This document shows positions 33,980 to 45,745 of a DNA stretch of 64,000 nucleotides, piece after piece. The position numbers and the translations under genes were made by a program. Each line of letters starts with the position of its first letter. Position 1 is the first letter of the stretch. The notes under the pieces were generated by a model that worked only from the letters and a program-made list of their open reading frames with translations, did not search any database and had not been told where the DNA came from. The stretch comes from Porodaedalea pini. Lineage: Eukaryota; Basidiomycota; Agaricomycetes; Hymenochaetales; Hymenochaetaceae. The DNA lies in NCBI GenBank assembly GCA_002794775.1, contig NBAY01000009.1, positions 434,001 through 498,000 of the forward strand. Reading direction: 5' to 3'.

Positions 33980-35514
33980 GATTCTGAGGTCTAGGCTAAT
34001 GCGAGTACATCCTACGTGGGCGACATACCACACCGGCTACGACGTTTTGGAAATTCAAAGCAGTCGATAACAAATGCGCATAAGAGTGTTATGGCTCTCA
34101 GAATTTGCTCTGCATCCCGCGCTGGCACGCGCAAGTCGAGCTCGGGATTGCAGGAGTCGATTCTTCCCCATAGTGACATAGTTTTATATGGCGGGAGGTC
34201 CACAGTTTGATTATCTTTAGGCTTCGCAGTTAGAAGGACAGTTCGGTTTTGTATGTCCGTCGCCAAAAACGGTCCTGTTACTAATTTCGGACTTGAGGTT
34301 GACACTTTGGCTTTATTTGGGCCATTCGACGAGCGGATTGCGAGTGATTCATTACCCTTTTGAGCCTCAAAGAAAGCTTTGAATCAAAATTGTTGCGCGT
34401 TGGCCCGAAGCGTAGCACTGTAAATGCGCAGGTTTAAGGTCATGACAGGAGATCTTCAATGCCATATTCAAATCCTGGACTTTCATCGTGCTATTTTCTC
34501 TGCTGCTCGCCGAGGCAAGCCTTGAATAAATCCAGTAATGCCTGAGAATCTGTACCTATCTTTTAAAATCAGTCCTTCCGCCAACAATGGTCTCCATTCC
34601 CCGCCCACGGTTTCTTTATCTGATGAAACTGTTATAATTGACGTTCCGATAAAATCGCTCGTGAGCGTCGATAATATACTGTAGAAGCAGCAAACGAGGG
34701 CAAGCACTCACAAAAATGCTTAACGGTTGTTTGTCTTCCTATGAGTCAGATGTGGAGACCCGGTTGATTTAGAAAGGTTGCGTATCTGGAAATGCTCCGT
34801 CAAAGTTCGACCCCGTCAAGCGGCATTTCTCGATAACGCATCTCCAAGTCATCTGACGAGCCCTTTGTGAAGACGACTGATCCATGGACTTGAACGGTCT
34901 GCAGAGGCATCAATTTGATCATATTGATTCACGGTCCACACAGGAAAACCCCGTAGACCAACGACATGTTCAAGTTGCAGACGTTTGAGATGCGTGACAA
35001 GTGTATATTTGCGAGTCTGAGAGCTCTTCCCGCTGGATGGACCATTCATCATATCGTCCATGAATGTCAGTCTCAACAACCAATAGCAGTGAAGATTCCG
35101 AGTCCCTGCGAAAAGCAAGTTGAAAACCCAATTGGCTTCGTGTTGGTCTTCGAAGTCGTGAAAAGTAGTGGACCACTACATGAAGTTAATTGGGGAACAT
35201 GTCGGGTACGACCAAGCGTACCAATGGATGACGGCACTAGGTTAATTAGAGCGAGACCCACCTAATTTTGCCAGCACTAGTATTGTACGACTCGGACGGT
35301 GTGAAGGAATACTTTAGGTTCGGCAGAGACGTGCGGCAAGACGACCACAGTAGAGAAATGAGAGACATGAGTCAATAACGTGATTTACTGTAAAGTAGTG
35401 TTCGTATTGCGGATGTTGACAAGGCAAATGAGACGTCGCAAGTCAAAGAAACCCAAGCAAAGACTCGGAATTGACTGAACGCGTCGCGTCGATCTCGCGC
35501 GCCTTGTAACCACC
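33980..35514 (-). other. Unidentified block, right-arm twin of 7.07-8.39 kb and 4.4-4.74 kb
   Basis: Both ends of this block match left-arm sequence; the left-arm insertion (about 4,740-7,070) is absent here. Frames such as VTHLKRLQLEHVVGLRG (near 34,960) and VHGSVVFTKGSSDDLEMR (about 34,850-34,890) look protein-derived but are broken by stops. I recognise no family. Confidence 0.4.
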
Positions 35515-36082
35515 ATGGCTGATATCACTCAGACAGACGTCTCCCGGCCCTCAGCTCTCCCAAGCGCCCGTCTTCGTCCTTCAGCGTCTCAAGCACGATC
35601 TGTTGTTGATCAGAACTCGGACGAGTACCTCGACTTTGTCGAAGAAGAATGGAACAAAAAAGTCGATGTCGAGGTTGAGACGCTCGTTGACGGCATGGTC
35701 GACATCGTCAACCTCGCTTCAGTGAGCGCTCACAATTCATTTACGTCGAACATTCTGCTTACTGCCTCATTCTCAGATTGGGGATAAGGATAAGTTCAGA
35801 ATCGCGCAGGAGTCGTTCCAAGCGCAGTGTCGTGCAGAGTCGATGGTTCGCGCGGCTCATTCTCTACTTGCCATAACGCACTCCATGAAACTACTGCTGC
35901 TCCTTTCCGACGAGTCCCAGATAGCTCAACAACGTGACCGAGCACTGAATGAAGCCAGATCGGATGCGAAGGAAGCTAAGAAGAAAGTTGCGGAGTTCCT
36001 GAACGAGCTGCTCGGAAATACGAAGGCGGGGACTAGCGAATCAGCACATGAATTGACATCAATGGAAGGCATTAGCAGATGA
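35515..36082 (+). CDS. Mediator complex subunit 22 (Med22), intact copy
   Basis: Exons 35515-35721 and 35777-36082 give 170 residues. Med22 (Surf5) is a small coiled-coil protein of the Mediator head module that helps RNA polymerase II start transcription. The middle has DEYLDFVEEEWNKKVDVEVE, then IGDKDKFRIAQESFQAQCR, then AAHSLLAITHSMKLLLLLSD, the hydrophobic helix typical of the family. The end (ALNEARSDAKEAKKKVAEFL) is a long charged helix. The left copy at 3.8-4.4 kb is nearly identical but frameshifted, so this is the only one in the window that can encode the protein. An upstream tract near 35,400-35,510 is also shared. Confidence 0.85.
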
Positions 36083-36853
36083 ATACCTCAGCGGATATAG
36101 AATTGATGTGCGATGAACTATGTTGGACGGATTCCACGGACGTTTCCATCTCCAACAGTATCGCGATGAAGTTCCATTCATCTCTATCAATACGACTCGG
36201 ATGGGATTAATGAGCTTCTCGATCGTTATGCAAGCCCCCGTTGCCGCCACGTTCTACAGGGACAATCCCCAGCAACCGTGACTGGATAGGCAATGAATGA
36301 AGGCACAGCATCTCGGTATCGCCCGCAGGTAGTGATACTCGCACCTTCAAGAGTTGAAGGCCTACCGTTGCTGGCATCATTCCCGTCAACCGAAGGGAAC
36401 AGTGATTGCATCCGGTGCGCTTCATTGCGTAGAATAGACTGAGGCTTCGGAGGATTACCCGCATCCGGCAAGATAGCTTAGTTCCAGTTGCTAGCGAGCT
36501 CAATGAGTTCATGGTCCTGGGATATACAATGTATAGTCGGATGGGTGAGGAAGAATGGAGAGAGGATTGAAGGATATCCTACGGTTTTGGGGACCGTTTG
36601 TCGAGTTCATCTAATGATTAGTATTGTCAATTTGCCACTGTTTTAGAAACTCGCCATCTCTGCCAGTGTGCTGCCGGTGTGATTTAGTGTTATTTTCATA
36701 TGTTTTCTTGATTTTATTTTGTCTGTGGAGAGATGGATCTCTGGCGTCGATCCGGGAATCACATGTGTAATCAAATCAGTCTTCAACAGACGCGAGCGCC
36801 ACCATCTTTCCTCACTCCCTCTCCCACTTCTTCCTCTACTTGTCACCGTAGCC
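36083..36853. other. Spacer between MED22 and the SCP2 gene; no gene
   Basis: No gene is supported. Arm similarity fades soon after the MED22 stop codon. The last 60 bases are pyrimidine-rich and precede the SCP2 start. Confidence 0.4.
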
Positions 36854-37478
36854 ATGTCCGACCTCAAAATTGAAGGCTTCAAGGTAAAGCTTGATCGAAA
36901 CGGAATTTTTTGAACGTCAAGTTGACGGTATCTCCAGTCATCTGACGTGTTGACCGAGCTCGGCAGCGCGTTCGAGAAGTTCAGCGAGGCGGAGAAGAAA
37001 GCACAGATAAAGAAGGTCAGCTTCAGTCTTGTTATGTCCTCATTGTAGGTCAGCTCATCGTTTGAATGAAGGCGAATGGCATCTTCGAGCTACGCATCAA
37101 GAACGACGAGGGCAAAGAGGGTGTGTGGACTATCGACCTAAAGAAGACTGGCACGGTCTACCTGGGCCCTGCAAAGCCCAAGGCGGACGTCTCCATTATT
37201 TTGGCAGACGATACTTTCCTCCAGCTGGCTGATGGCAAGGCGAGTCTTGGTCTACTACGCTGTACTTGTCGAAGCAAGTTGCTGAGTTGAGCTTCTTAGC
37301 TTGACGGACAACGCGCATTCATGACCGGCAAGCTAAAGACGAAGGGTAACATGATGCTGGCTACGAAGCTCAACGACGTACTCAAAGTGAGGTTCTGTTC
37401 CCCGGAACGTTATTGCTTTTCACTGACTATGTTCATAAATAATTTCTGTAGGCTGCTAAGCCGAAGGCTAAGCTCTGA
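36854..37478 (+). CDS. SCP2 sterol-carrier-domain protein with peroxisomal signal
   Basis: Exons 36854-36883, 36938-37015, 37072-37239, 37300-37386 and 37452-37478 give 129 residues, the length of a free SCP2 domain. The protein starts MSDLKIEGFKSSDVLTELGS. It then reads ANGIFELRIKNDEGKEGVWT, GTVYLGPAKPKADVSIILAD, FMTGKLKTKGNMMLATKLND and ends PKAKL. SCP2 domains bind sterols and fatty acyl-CoAs, and the final AKL is a type-1 peroxisomal targeting signal. Intron 3 (37,240-37,299) uses a GC donor (AAG then GCGAGT); no GT donor restores the frame. The gene has no twin in the left arm, so it was inserted on the right or lost on the left. Confidence 0.9.
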
Positions 37479-37820
37479 ACCACCCCATAAACATTCTTCG
37501 CTCCCAGCCTAATAGCTTTTATTATACATGTATACCTCGGAACCCATATGTAATCTATATACGTTATCCATTCAGTTTCTGATGGATTAAATATATCGTC
37601 TGTGTGTCCTCGGTTTTGAATTCTCGACTTCGGTGAAATCAAAACTGAACGACACGAGATAGCGCATCTGATTTTGAAGTATTCGATCTCGGTTCTGAAG
37701 TTCATGCTGGATGCAGTACTATGTAGAAGATGCACTTACGAAGGACAAAGGACCCCGAGACAAGAAGGGTACAATAGAACTGGGAAAATGGGAGATGCGC
37801 AGACGAAAAGGAAGCATGAG

Positions 37821-38580
37821 TCAGCACAGAGCTAATAGCGAACATATAGGTAACAACATAGCCGTTTCCAGTGATAGCAGGAGATCGAGCTCGAGCTGAA
37901 GCGCGTCGTTATGAGACAAGGCATTGCATGCAGGCAAGAACGGAGGTGCTTGCGACAACGGTAGCCATTCTGGCGCTCGGAAGACGCGCTCTTCTGAATA
38001 AGATCCGGGAGTACCTGTCCAAGAAAGCCAGTTGAGGAGAGAGGGAAGATTCGAAAGCATGAGTTGCGGTGCCCTTAAGGGCGAGGCGGAGACATCGTTG
38101 GACTGCAATGCAACAGTGAGTAAGCGTCGGACCGTACAACACGTTAGGATCTGACTTACAAGAGTGTTGAAGTCAAAAACCGGGGGAGAGGGAGGGGGAC
38201 ATAGAAGCAGAACAGGCCGAGCACATTCCCTGCTCGACCCGCATGACGACATATATGTCGAGGACTGAGACGCGAACTTTGCGGCAGATAAAATTGCACA
38301 TTCAGCTTAGATGATTTCAGCGGACGCGGTTTCCATGTCCTCTTCTTTTTCCCTTACCTCGACAGGTTCTTGGATCCTAATCCGCAGCGTCTACTCCTCT
38401 GTCTTTCTCAAGAGTCACAGCGTACTCTTCCATTATTGCGGACCTCCGCATATCCGCAACAGCACGCGAGACGTCGTTCTGGTGCTTGATCTCCGGAGGG
38501 AAGAGCTTGTTCGCTGTGATGTACGACTGGAAGAGGGTGAACACGTTGGGCGATCGCCGTTTATAGGGGTCTGAGGAGGT
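37821..38580 (-). pseudogene. HMG-box transcription factor pseudogene, copy B
   Basis: On the minus strand 38,560-38,440 still encodes RRSPNVFTLFQSYITANKLF, then EIKHQNDVSRAVADMRRS, the same box as gene A. After it the frame meets TAG (GVDAAD then stop) and the end of the box is lost. The second intron is recognisable near 38,250-38,350, and exon 4 is open from about 38,110 to 37,821 with SASPLRAPQLMLSNLPSLLN and LQLELDLLLSLETAM, matching gene A's tail. It is inverted relative to gene A, as expected in the right arm. The flanking 3' sequence is repeated directly at 43.5-43.85 kb. Confidence 0.75.
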
Positions 38581-38589
38581 GGTAGATGG

Positions 38590-39316
38590 TTCAGATATAC
38601 ACTGTGCGAGGACGCAAGGAGATAGTGAAACTTAAGCTTTGACTCTAGAACTCAAGAGTCGTATAGACCGAAGTGACCTGCGACTGTGCGATGGATCTCA
38701 ACATAGGTACGGAGACACCGGGTTGACATCGGACAAGTCCGAGATGAATTTTGGCATCGAAAAGAACTCTAAGCAGTGGAGATGAGGAGCTCTTGGGACT
38801 ACATTTTGTCCTGACATCGACGCGCTCAAGTGTTCAGACGCGTCGAAGGAAGCAGGAAAGTATGACGTCCTAAAAAGGAAAACTGCGCCTCGGCGAACGG
38901 AAACTCCTTTCAGTCCGACACATCATGCTTTGCTCGCTTCATCCTCACTCCGATGCTTAATCTCCGGTTTTGGAGTATATTCGACTATCTCGCATATACT
39001 CAGATACATGAGCAGACGGACTGGAAGCTGTATCAACGGTGTACTATTACTTTGCCACCTCAGCCGCTTGGACTCCGGCATGGTCTTTTACCCAACTATG
39101 TTTGTGGACTCACTCAAGCTATGAAGCCAGGCGTCTAACATGCTAAATATATGGCCTTACAATAAGATGCAGTGCGAGCGTCTCTACGTGGGAAGAGTAC
39201 CTGTGCTGCGCGTCTAGGAGACAGCCGCGTTCTTCTGCTCCTTCCTTTCAGAACAGACCCTTCTAGTTCATTGCATGACCTTCTGGCTCTAGTGACGTCG
39301 GGTCCAGCTTACGATA
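38590..39316. other. Spacer between HMG pseudogene and kinase-ARID gene
   Basis: Divergent intergenic region with no supported gene. It would contain the kinase-ARID promoter; no TATA box is clear. Confidence 0.4.
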
Positions 39317-42300
39317 ATGCAGACTTGGGAACAACTCAGCTCTCATAGATCTTCTGGATGGCCATCAGTTTTGGAGACCTATGACAATGTAGCTTCAACG
39401 ACGAGGCATCACGGCGCCGACGATGTGCTCTCAAGGATGCTCCCACAGCTCAGCCATCTGGATCTGACGGGGCGCATATCAAATACGGATGCCACTATGG
39501 AAGCTCACGGTGGATACTGCGATATTTTTGTTGGTAATGTTGCGTCCGAGCATCTTCAACATCGTTTTGCAATACCTACGGGACTGGTGGTCAAAGTCGC
39601 AATTAAGCGTCTTCGGGTTCGACTGGGAAAAGATGAAAAGTTTACTAAGGCATGCAAGATCATAGTGCGAAAGGAAAGTTGATAACTTACCTGAATTATG
39701 TTTCTTCTTTAGTCACTGGCGAGAGAGATAGGTGTATGGTCAAGGCTGGATCATCCCAATATTCTACCTTTCCTTGGCTATCTGCTAGAGAAAGAATACC
39801 CATCATTGATATCTGAATGGATCGGAAACGGTACTGTCAGAGATTTCTTGCGGAAATACCCGGAATCTGACGTCAGATATCTGGTGAGTCTACAGGCGTA
39901 AAATGTCTACCCTAATTTGTAATTGATTTTATTCAGGCCCTTGGTATAGCTAGGGGACTAGAATATATTCATGAACAAGATGTCGTGCATTCTGACATGA
40001 AAGCTGTAAGTGTTGCGTATCAAATGCCAAAAAAAAGAACCGGTCTCGGCTGACCTTTTTCATGCATCACAAAGGATAATGTTCTAATCAGCCAAACTGG
40101 CGAACCTTTGATTTGTGACTTCGGCATTTCTCGCATGCTCAACTCCTCACAGACCTTTTTCGTCTCCACGACACATGATGGTGCCGTCAAAGGTTCCACC
40201 CGGTGGATGGCAATTGAACTGCATATACCTGGAGAGGGCAAAGACCCCAAGCACAGCAAGGAGGCGGATGTCTGGGCGTACGGGATGACACTTTATGTGC
40301 GTTCGTCATTACAACCATACTTGCGATGGTCAGACTAATACTGGCTGTCTTACCTTTCGTTCCAGGAATTGATATCGAAAGAAGTGCCTTATGCTCATCT
40401 CAAACTAGATTTACACATACTGCTTGCTGTTATGAAGGAGGAGTTGCCAATTCGACCGTCCTTCGTTGATGTGCAGTCTTCACTTGCTCCTCTTTGGTCT
40501 ATTTGCGCAAACTGTTGGAAAAAGGATCCGAAAGCTCGGCTAACCGTAGCTCAAATAGCCCAGGAGCTGGCATGTCTAGAATGGGAACAGCCGGTGCAAC
40601 ATCAAACGGAAATGATCCCCTGTCAAGTAGGACAGGCAAATTTCGGATGGTCCTCATCCAACGAACAAGAATTTTGGTTTCTTACTGGCATGAGCCTCCC
40701 TCCGCCCGCTCGTGAGAGATACCTGGTCATGATGCAGGATTGGTGGAGGCGTGAGGGGATCAAGCCGGACAGGCGGATGATAACGATTGGCAATCGTCAA
40801 ATTCATCAACTACACACAAAGGTGCTACAGTACGGTGGCGTGGTTAACGTGAGCCGAGTTCCTTCCTTTACCGAGCTGTCAGATTTCTAACCTTTTAAAA
40901 CCAGGTGAGACGCCATGACTTATGGGACATCATTGCGGCGAAAATGGGGTGGACGCCGGCTAGCATCTACGAAGCTGGTCGAACACAGGTCCAGGTCGCA
41001 GAGCAGCTCAAAGTCGTGTATGAGCAGCTTCTTGAATCCTTCGAGGTGACATACATGCCGGCAGCGATGAAACAACCCCTGACTGCTCAGCCTCAGCAAA
41101 CCGCTGATCAGCAGGGAGGTCCAAGCCAGCCCAGTGCAGGGCCGAGTCAACCGAGTGGACCGAATCAGCAGTTGTCGACTCGGCAGGCTTTGCACATGAC
41201 GAAGTTGGCGAACATATCGGCGGAGCAGATGCGTGCTGCTGGTTATCCTGAGGATCTCATCCAGAACATCGAGCAGAACAGACCGGCACTTCAGGCGACT
41301 TGGCGTCGAATGCAGACGCAGCGCATACTGGCTCAGCAACGGCAGCAACGGCAGCAGCAGCAACAAGGTGCTGGCTTGAATCCACCACTTCCGTTCCAGA
41401 ATCAGCATCAGGCGCAAACAGCTCTGCACAACTCGTCACCGCTGCAGACACTAGGCAGCATTCCTAATGCAAACGCTCTCAGTCACCCTGAGTTCAGCGC
41501 AGGGTCTGGCCAGTCGAATGACATGCCAGCACAGCAGCGCCCTCAACTAAACGCCCAGAACCTGACTCCTCAGAATATGCAGATGCTCAGCGTGCTTTCA
41601 AATCTCCGGAAACCCAATCCGGAGAGCATCAAGCACGCACTGTCGGTGATTGACCAAATGAAATAAGACATATCGAAAGAACGAAGTACGTTTGTTCTCG
41701 ATTCTCAGTTATTTACTGGGCTGACTCGTTTACCTTAATGTATAGGTTTCCGGCCTGAACACGCTAAGCACTTATCTGATGCTGAGAAAAGGAGCTTTTC
41801 CTGGTCAATTTGAGGCGCTCTGCAACGTCATAAAAGACGTCTTCAAATTGTTGCACATGTACGTTGCGTCTACAAATGATGTGGATATTGTGCGAGGCCT
41901 CTTGAACATGGTATGTCCCGGATCTATCGATTGTGTTCGCTTCTAAATGTCCTGGATTTCACAGTATGACATGTGCGACAAACAGCGGCAACTTGTGCAA
42001 TCTGCAAGTCCGATCTATGTTCTGGACGTCGCAACGCTGCAAAGACTCATGAAGACCGCCGTGGAACTCAAGAGTAAGGTTCTGCTGGTGATGCAGCAGT
42101 TACGCATCATGTCGCAGGCAGATACACAAAATCAAGTTCGTGCCGCAATGCAGCAGCAGATCGACGGCGGACTGCCACCTCCGTCAGCTGCTCAACAAGG
42201 TCTTTCACCACAGAACCTTGCTTCGTCTCCAGCTTCCGTTCCTCCCCGTCCACCTACCACACAGCCTCAGCCTCCGCAGATACCGCAGCAAAATCTTCGA

Positions 42301-43353
42301 GTGCTGCCCACTAGGACACCCCAAATGGCACCTGCCCGCCCGACCCCCTTGCCTGCTTCTGCTATGCCGAGTCACCTGCAAGTCTCTCCCCAGACACTGA
42401 AGTCGCCAAGACCAAAGGCTCAGCCCAAGCCCCGACCGCGGCAACGAAGAGCGTCGAAAATAGTACCACCGAATGCGAATGCGACATCAGCTACGACAAC
42501 GGCGGCGGCGGGCAGCGCAGTAGCGTCGGCATCGAATTCGATTACTGAACCTGCACCGAGAGCTCCCTCCCCAGCAGAGAGCTCGCTCAAACGACCTCGC
42601 GAGGAAGACGTTCCTGGCCAGTCAGGATCCACCTTGACTCCAGGCTCTACGAATGAAGAGATACCCTCGAAACGCATAAAGAACGACTGGGAGAATGTAC
42701 CGGACGCGGAACCGCCTAAGAGGCAAGTTGAAGCTGAGAGCATCAAGCCTCCTGGACAAGCGGCGCATTTCTATAGTGACATGACGCAGATCTTGGAGCT
42801 GAGTAACAACTCAGTGCTTTCACCGCATCAGCAAGAGCCACTGGCCCAGTTGGTGAATACCGTATGGCCTAGCTTAGTCATTCCGGACGCAGCAGGGAGC
42901 TCTTCGATGCCGAACCTGACAAGCGCAGGTCCATCCTCACTGAAAGCCGCCGATGGAAACGATTCGTTCTTCAGCTTCCTCGACTTCACTGCTTTCCAGC
43001 AAGAGGACGACAGGGCAGACACTCCAGACTTAGTGCCAACGTCTTCGACAAATCCGAGTTCCGAGTCTGGGGCCGGCTCGGAGGCTGACCATCCTCCTGT
43101 GCCAGCGTCGTCTGGGTCCGCTGGTGACAGAACAAAGATCATTGATACGTCCGAGTCTGAACCCAGGCCCGACTTCTTTGATTCCGGATCCGATCCGTTG
43201 CGGCTTGGTTTCTGGGGCGAGATTGACGGCGGCGAGTCAGGTTACTTCAATTCATCGGACATGTGGAAGTGGGATAGTGTGCCTCCTTCCTCTGGGGACA
43301 ACTTTGGGGCAAACTTCACTTATAGCGTGGAAATAGAAAAGAACTGTATTTGA
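39317..43353 (+). CDS. Protein kinase (TKL-like) fused in frame to an ARID domain and a Swi1-like glutamine-rich tail
   Basis: Exons 39317-39664, 39713-39883, 39937-40005, 40075-40296, 40366-40848, 40905-41645, 41746-41910 and 41965-43353 read as 1,195 residues. The kinase part (about residues 40-320) has GGYCDIFVGNV, VAIKRL (ATP lysine), SLAREIGVWSRLDHPNILPF, HSDMKADNV (HSD for HRD), CDFG and STRWMAIEL. No stop separates it from RYLVMMQDWWRREGIKPDRR, then QLHTKVLQYGGVVNVRRHDL and WDIIAAKMGW, an ARID DNA-binding domain as in Swi1 of SWI/SNF. A Gln/Pro-rich region and a conserved block (DLATLQRL-like, LLVMQQLRIMSQ) follow. Caveats: if exon 6 is not cut at 41,645 it meets TAA at 41,664, and the copy at the right edge suggests the ancestral splice lay downstream. 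This could also be two genes merged by chance. Confidence 0.7.
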
Positions 43354-43463
43354 CATTTATTGTATTACGAACTTGCCAGAGAAGAAAGTAGTGGGTTAAT
43401 GTATGAAGAAAATGAAACGAGAGCGAAATCAGGACGATGTACGATATAGTAGCTGCATAGTCC

Positions 43464-43850
43464 TTACTGTTTTTGATGCATCAAGTATGCCATCTGTATG
43501 TCCTTGTTTGCCACACTCATACCAGGGTGGATACTAACGACAAACACAGGACCTTGGGACGAGAAGTGTACAATAGAACTGGGGAAGCAATAAAAGCGCA
43601 AACGAACCCCGATCAAAGGAACACGAGTCAGAACAAGGCTATTCGTACGTCGTATGTACATGTGTGGATAAGGCATGTGCTTGAAGGCAGGAACATGGAG
43701 AAACGGGAATAAAAAACCAGGATATGCAACCATAGACAGCGTTGAGGCCATGTCCGATGATAAGAGGAAATCGAGCTCAAGCTGAAGCGCATAGTCAAAG
43801 GCCTTAAAATTGCTGTAGGGCAAGGCATTGCATGCGCCGAGGACAGGGTA
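43464..43850 (-). pseudogene. 3' fragment of an HMG-box gene (last exon only)
   Basis: The minus strand encodes YALQLELDFLLSSDMAST, then PGFLFPFLHVPAF, clearly related to gene A's end (FQLDLEFLLSSNMAMPSP, then FDFLFPFTQMP). No HMG box lies upstream; the type-1 SDR begins there instead. The plus-strand sequence repeats 37.72-37.93 kb directly. It is tail-to-tail with the kinase-ARID gene, the same arrangement as HMG gene C and the Swi1-like fragment at 62-64 kb. Confidence 0.7.
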
Positions 43851-43923
43851 TCTTCAACAAGGAATACCACTCGGTTTACTTCTCCACCGTTTCTCATCTA
43901 GTCGAAGTTATAAATCTCGGCCC

Positions 43924-45259
43924 TCAATCATAGCGAAGCCCCCCGTCGACAGAGATACTCTGGCCTGAAAACCGTTCCAGATCTCCGAGAAAATTCAATC
44001 GCTGAATGAAATTCTTACCATTTATAAAATACGCCTCTGGCTTCGCTAAGTACGAAACAATGCTCGCGACGACGTCTTCTTCTGCAACGGGAGTATCAGG
44101 AGGCATGCCGAACAACTACATGAAATGCGAAAGAAGTGGAAGGTAAGCATCTGCGCATGGGACAGGGAAAGAACGGCGAGACTAACCTGTTTCATTACCG
44201 TGCAGCTTCTATCATCCCCGCCTGGTTTTGAAGCTATAGCGGAGGTAAAAGTAAGTCTAGGCCTGAAGACAACTCTTAAAGCACCAAAATTCGACAGACC
44301 AAGCTCTTGGGTGTAAATGATTCCAGGCGCATATGTGTTGGCAGTTATGCCGTATTTGCGAAGTTCGATGGCTATGCCGAAAACATCAGTGAGCAACCAA
44401 ACCCACGAGAGATCTGCTCGGTTCAGGCATTACCAGCTGTCTGAGTCAGTCCTCTGATAGCGAATTTCGACGCTGAGTATGCTGCCAGATTTGGAGTCCC
44501 TTTGGTTTTATCGGTAGTCAGCACAAGCGCAGGTCCAGAAGTAGAAAAGCTAAACGATTGCACCCTGCTTTCCCGCCGACGAGGAAGCACCTGAAAGATA
44601 GCCAAGTCAGATAATTATTAGGTCCTTGTACTTTAGCACTTGGATGCTCGCCTATTAATCTTCCACCGCGGCCTTGCTTAATCATCTGGAGAGCAGCAAA
44701 CTTGTAACACAGAAATATTCCACGGACGTTCACAGCGTATATAGAGTCCAGTTGCTGTACAGACGCTAATGGATGTAAGCTCAACGAAGCGATCTGGTAA
44801 GGAAACGCAATGCCACCCACTTTCAAGAAAAGAGGAAAGCAGTCCAATCCCCGCATTCGCGACCATCTAGAAGATGAAGGAGTAGAAGTCTGTATAGAAT
44901 TTAATGTAAAATACCTTCGAGATGGGACTTACGATATCAACACTCCCGAGCTCTTGCACGGTCTTTTCAACCATGAGACTAACCTCCTGCTCTTTGGTAA
45001 CATCCGCTGGAATGGCCAGTGCTCGTCGTCCCTTTCTTTGTAGCTCTTCAACGACTCTGTCGATCTGTGCCGCCTTAGCAGAGATGTCGTTCACCGCAAC
45101 GTCGATTCCGTCATCGGCGAGCTGATGAGCGATCCTGTAACCAATTCCTTGTGCTGCACCGGTGACGATCGCGACGCGAGGCAAGTAAGTGCTGTGAGGG
45201 GTTTGTGCAGACAAATCGTGCCCGCCTGTATAACTAGAGCTTGATGCCATCAAGTCCAT
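43924..45259 (-). CDS. Short-chain dehydrogenase/reductase, type 1 (acetoin/diacetyl reductase-like)
   Basis: The start MDLMASSSSYTGGHDLSAQ is at 45,259. Exon 1 carries the cofactor motif VAIVTGAAQGIGYRIA and NDISAKAAQIDRVVEE. Later exons carry MVANAGIG, YAVNVRGIFLCYKFAA, the catalytic serine region (GASSSAGKQG) and YSASKFAIRGLTQTA with catalytic Tyr and Lys. The final exons carry ANTYAPGIIYTQ, LFGMPPDTPVAEED and YFINGQSISVDGGLRYD. About nine introns join in frame. One of them (donor at 44,651) starts with GC (ATAG then GCGAGC). The enzyme should reduce or oxidise a small carbonyl/alcohol with NAD(P). Similarity to acetoin/diacetyl reductases is from memory and the substrate is unproven. It is the only intact type-1 copy; three others are decayed. 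Confidence 0.78.
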
Positions 45260-45745
45260 GAAGTGATAGAAAGTAAGAATGTAGCCTCAATGAACTCGGT
45301 GAGATTAGCTTCGGCTTCGGTATTTATCTTCTGACCTCAAGGTAAGTGACAATTCAATAACAAATAGACTAAAATCGGGGCTCCTGTGTTGATATTGCTA
45401 TCGTTGTCGGGCAGCCTTGCCCATTAAGGGCCAGATCGTTCCAGCAGAAGTAGTCTTGTCCGCGACTCCGCGGTCCAGATATGACTTTCACGTTTGCGTC
45501 TTAACATGTGAGATCTTGCGACGAGTACGCTGATTGAGACAAGGCCTTTCGGTCCGCTAAAGATCACGCGTGTATCGGAATATAGTCTGCTTAGAAATAT
45601 CGGTATGCTAGAAGATCAACATCGGAAATGGTAGATAGTTTCCGGGTTATTAAAATTCCTACCGTATCAGTCGCAGATCCAAATAAGAATTAAATCCAGA
45701 GAACTCAGACTAGCTTCCCTTCCCTTTCTTTGGCGCTCGACGCAT
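45260..45745. other. Spacer between type-1 and type-2 SDR genes
   Basis: No gene. The spacer recurs in the other two units (48.23-48.71 and 51.69-52.21 kb) and, inverted and diverged, at 143-639. It likely contains the type-1 promoter. Confidence 0.5.

Noticed and set aside
38311..38574. Plus-strand frame of 87 codons
   Set aside because: It is the complement of the HMG-box pseudogene on the minus strand.
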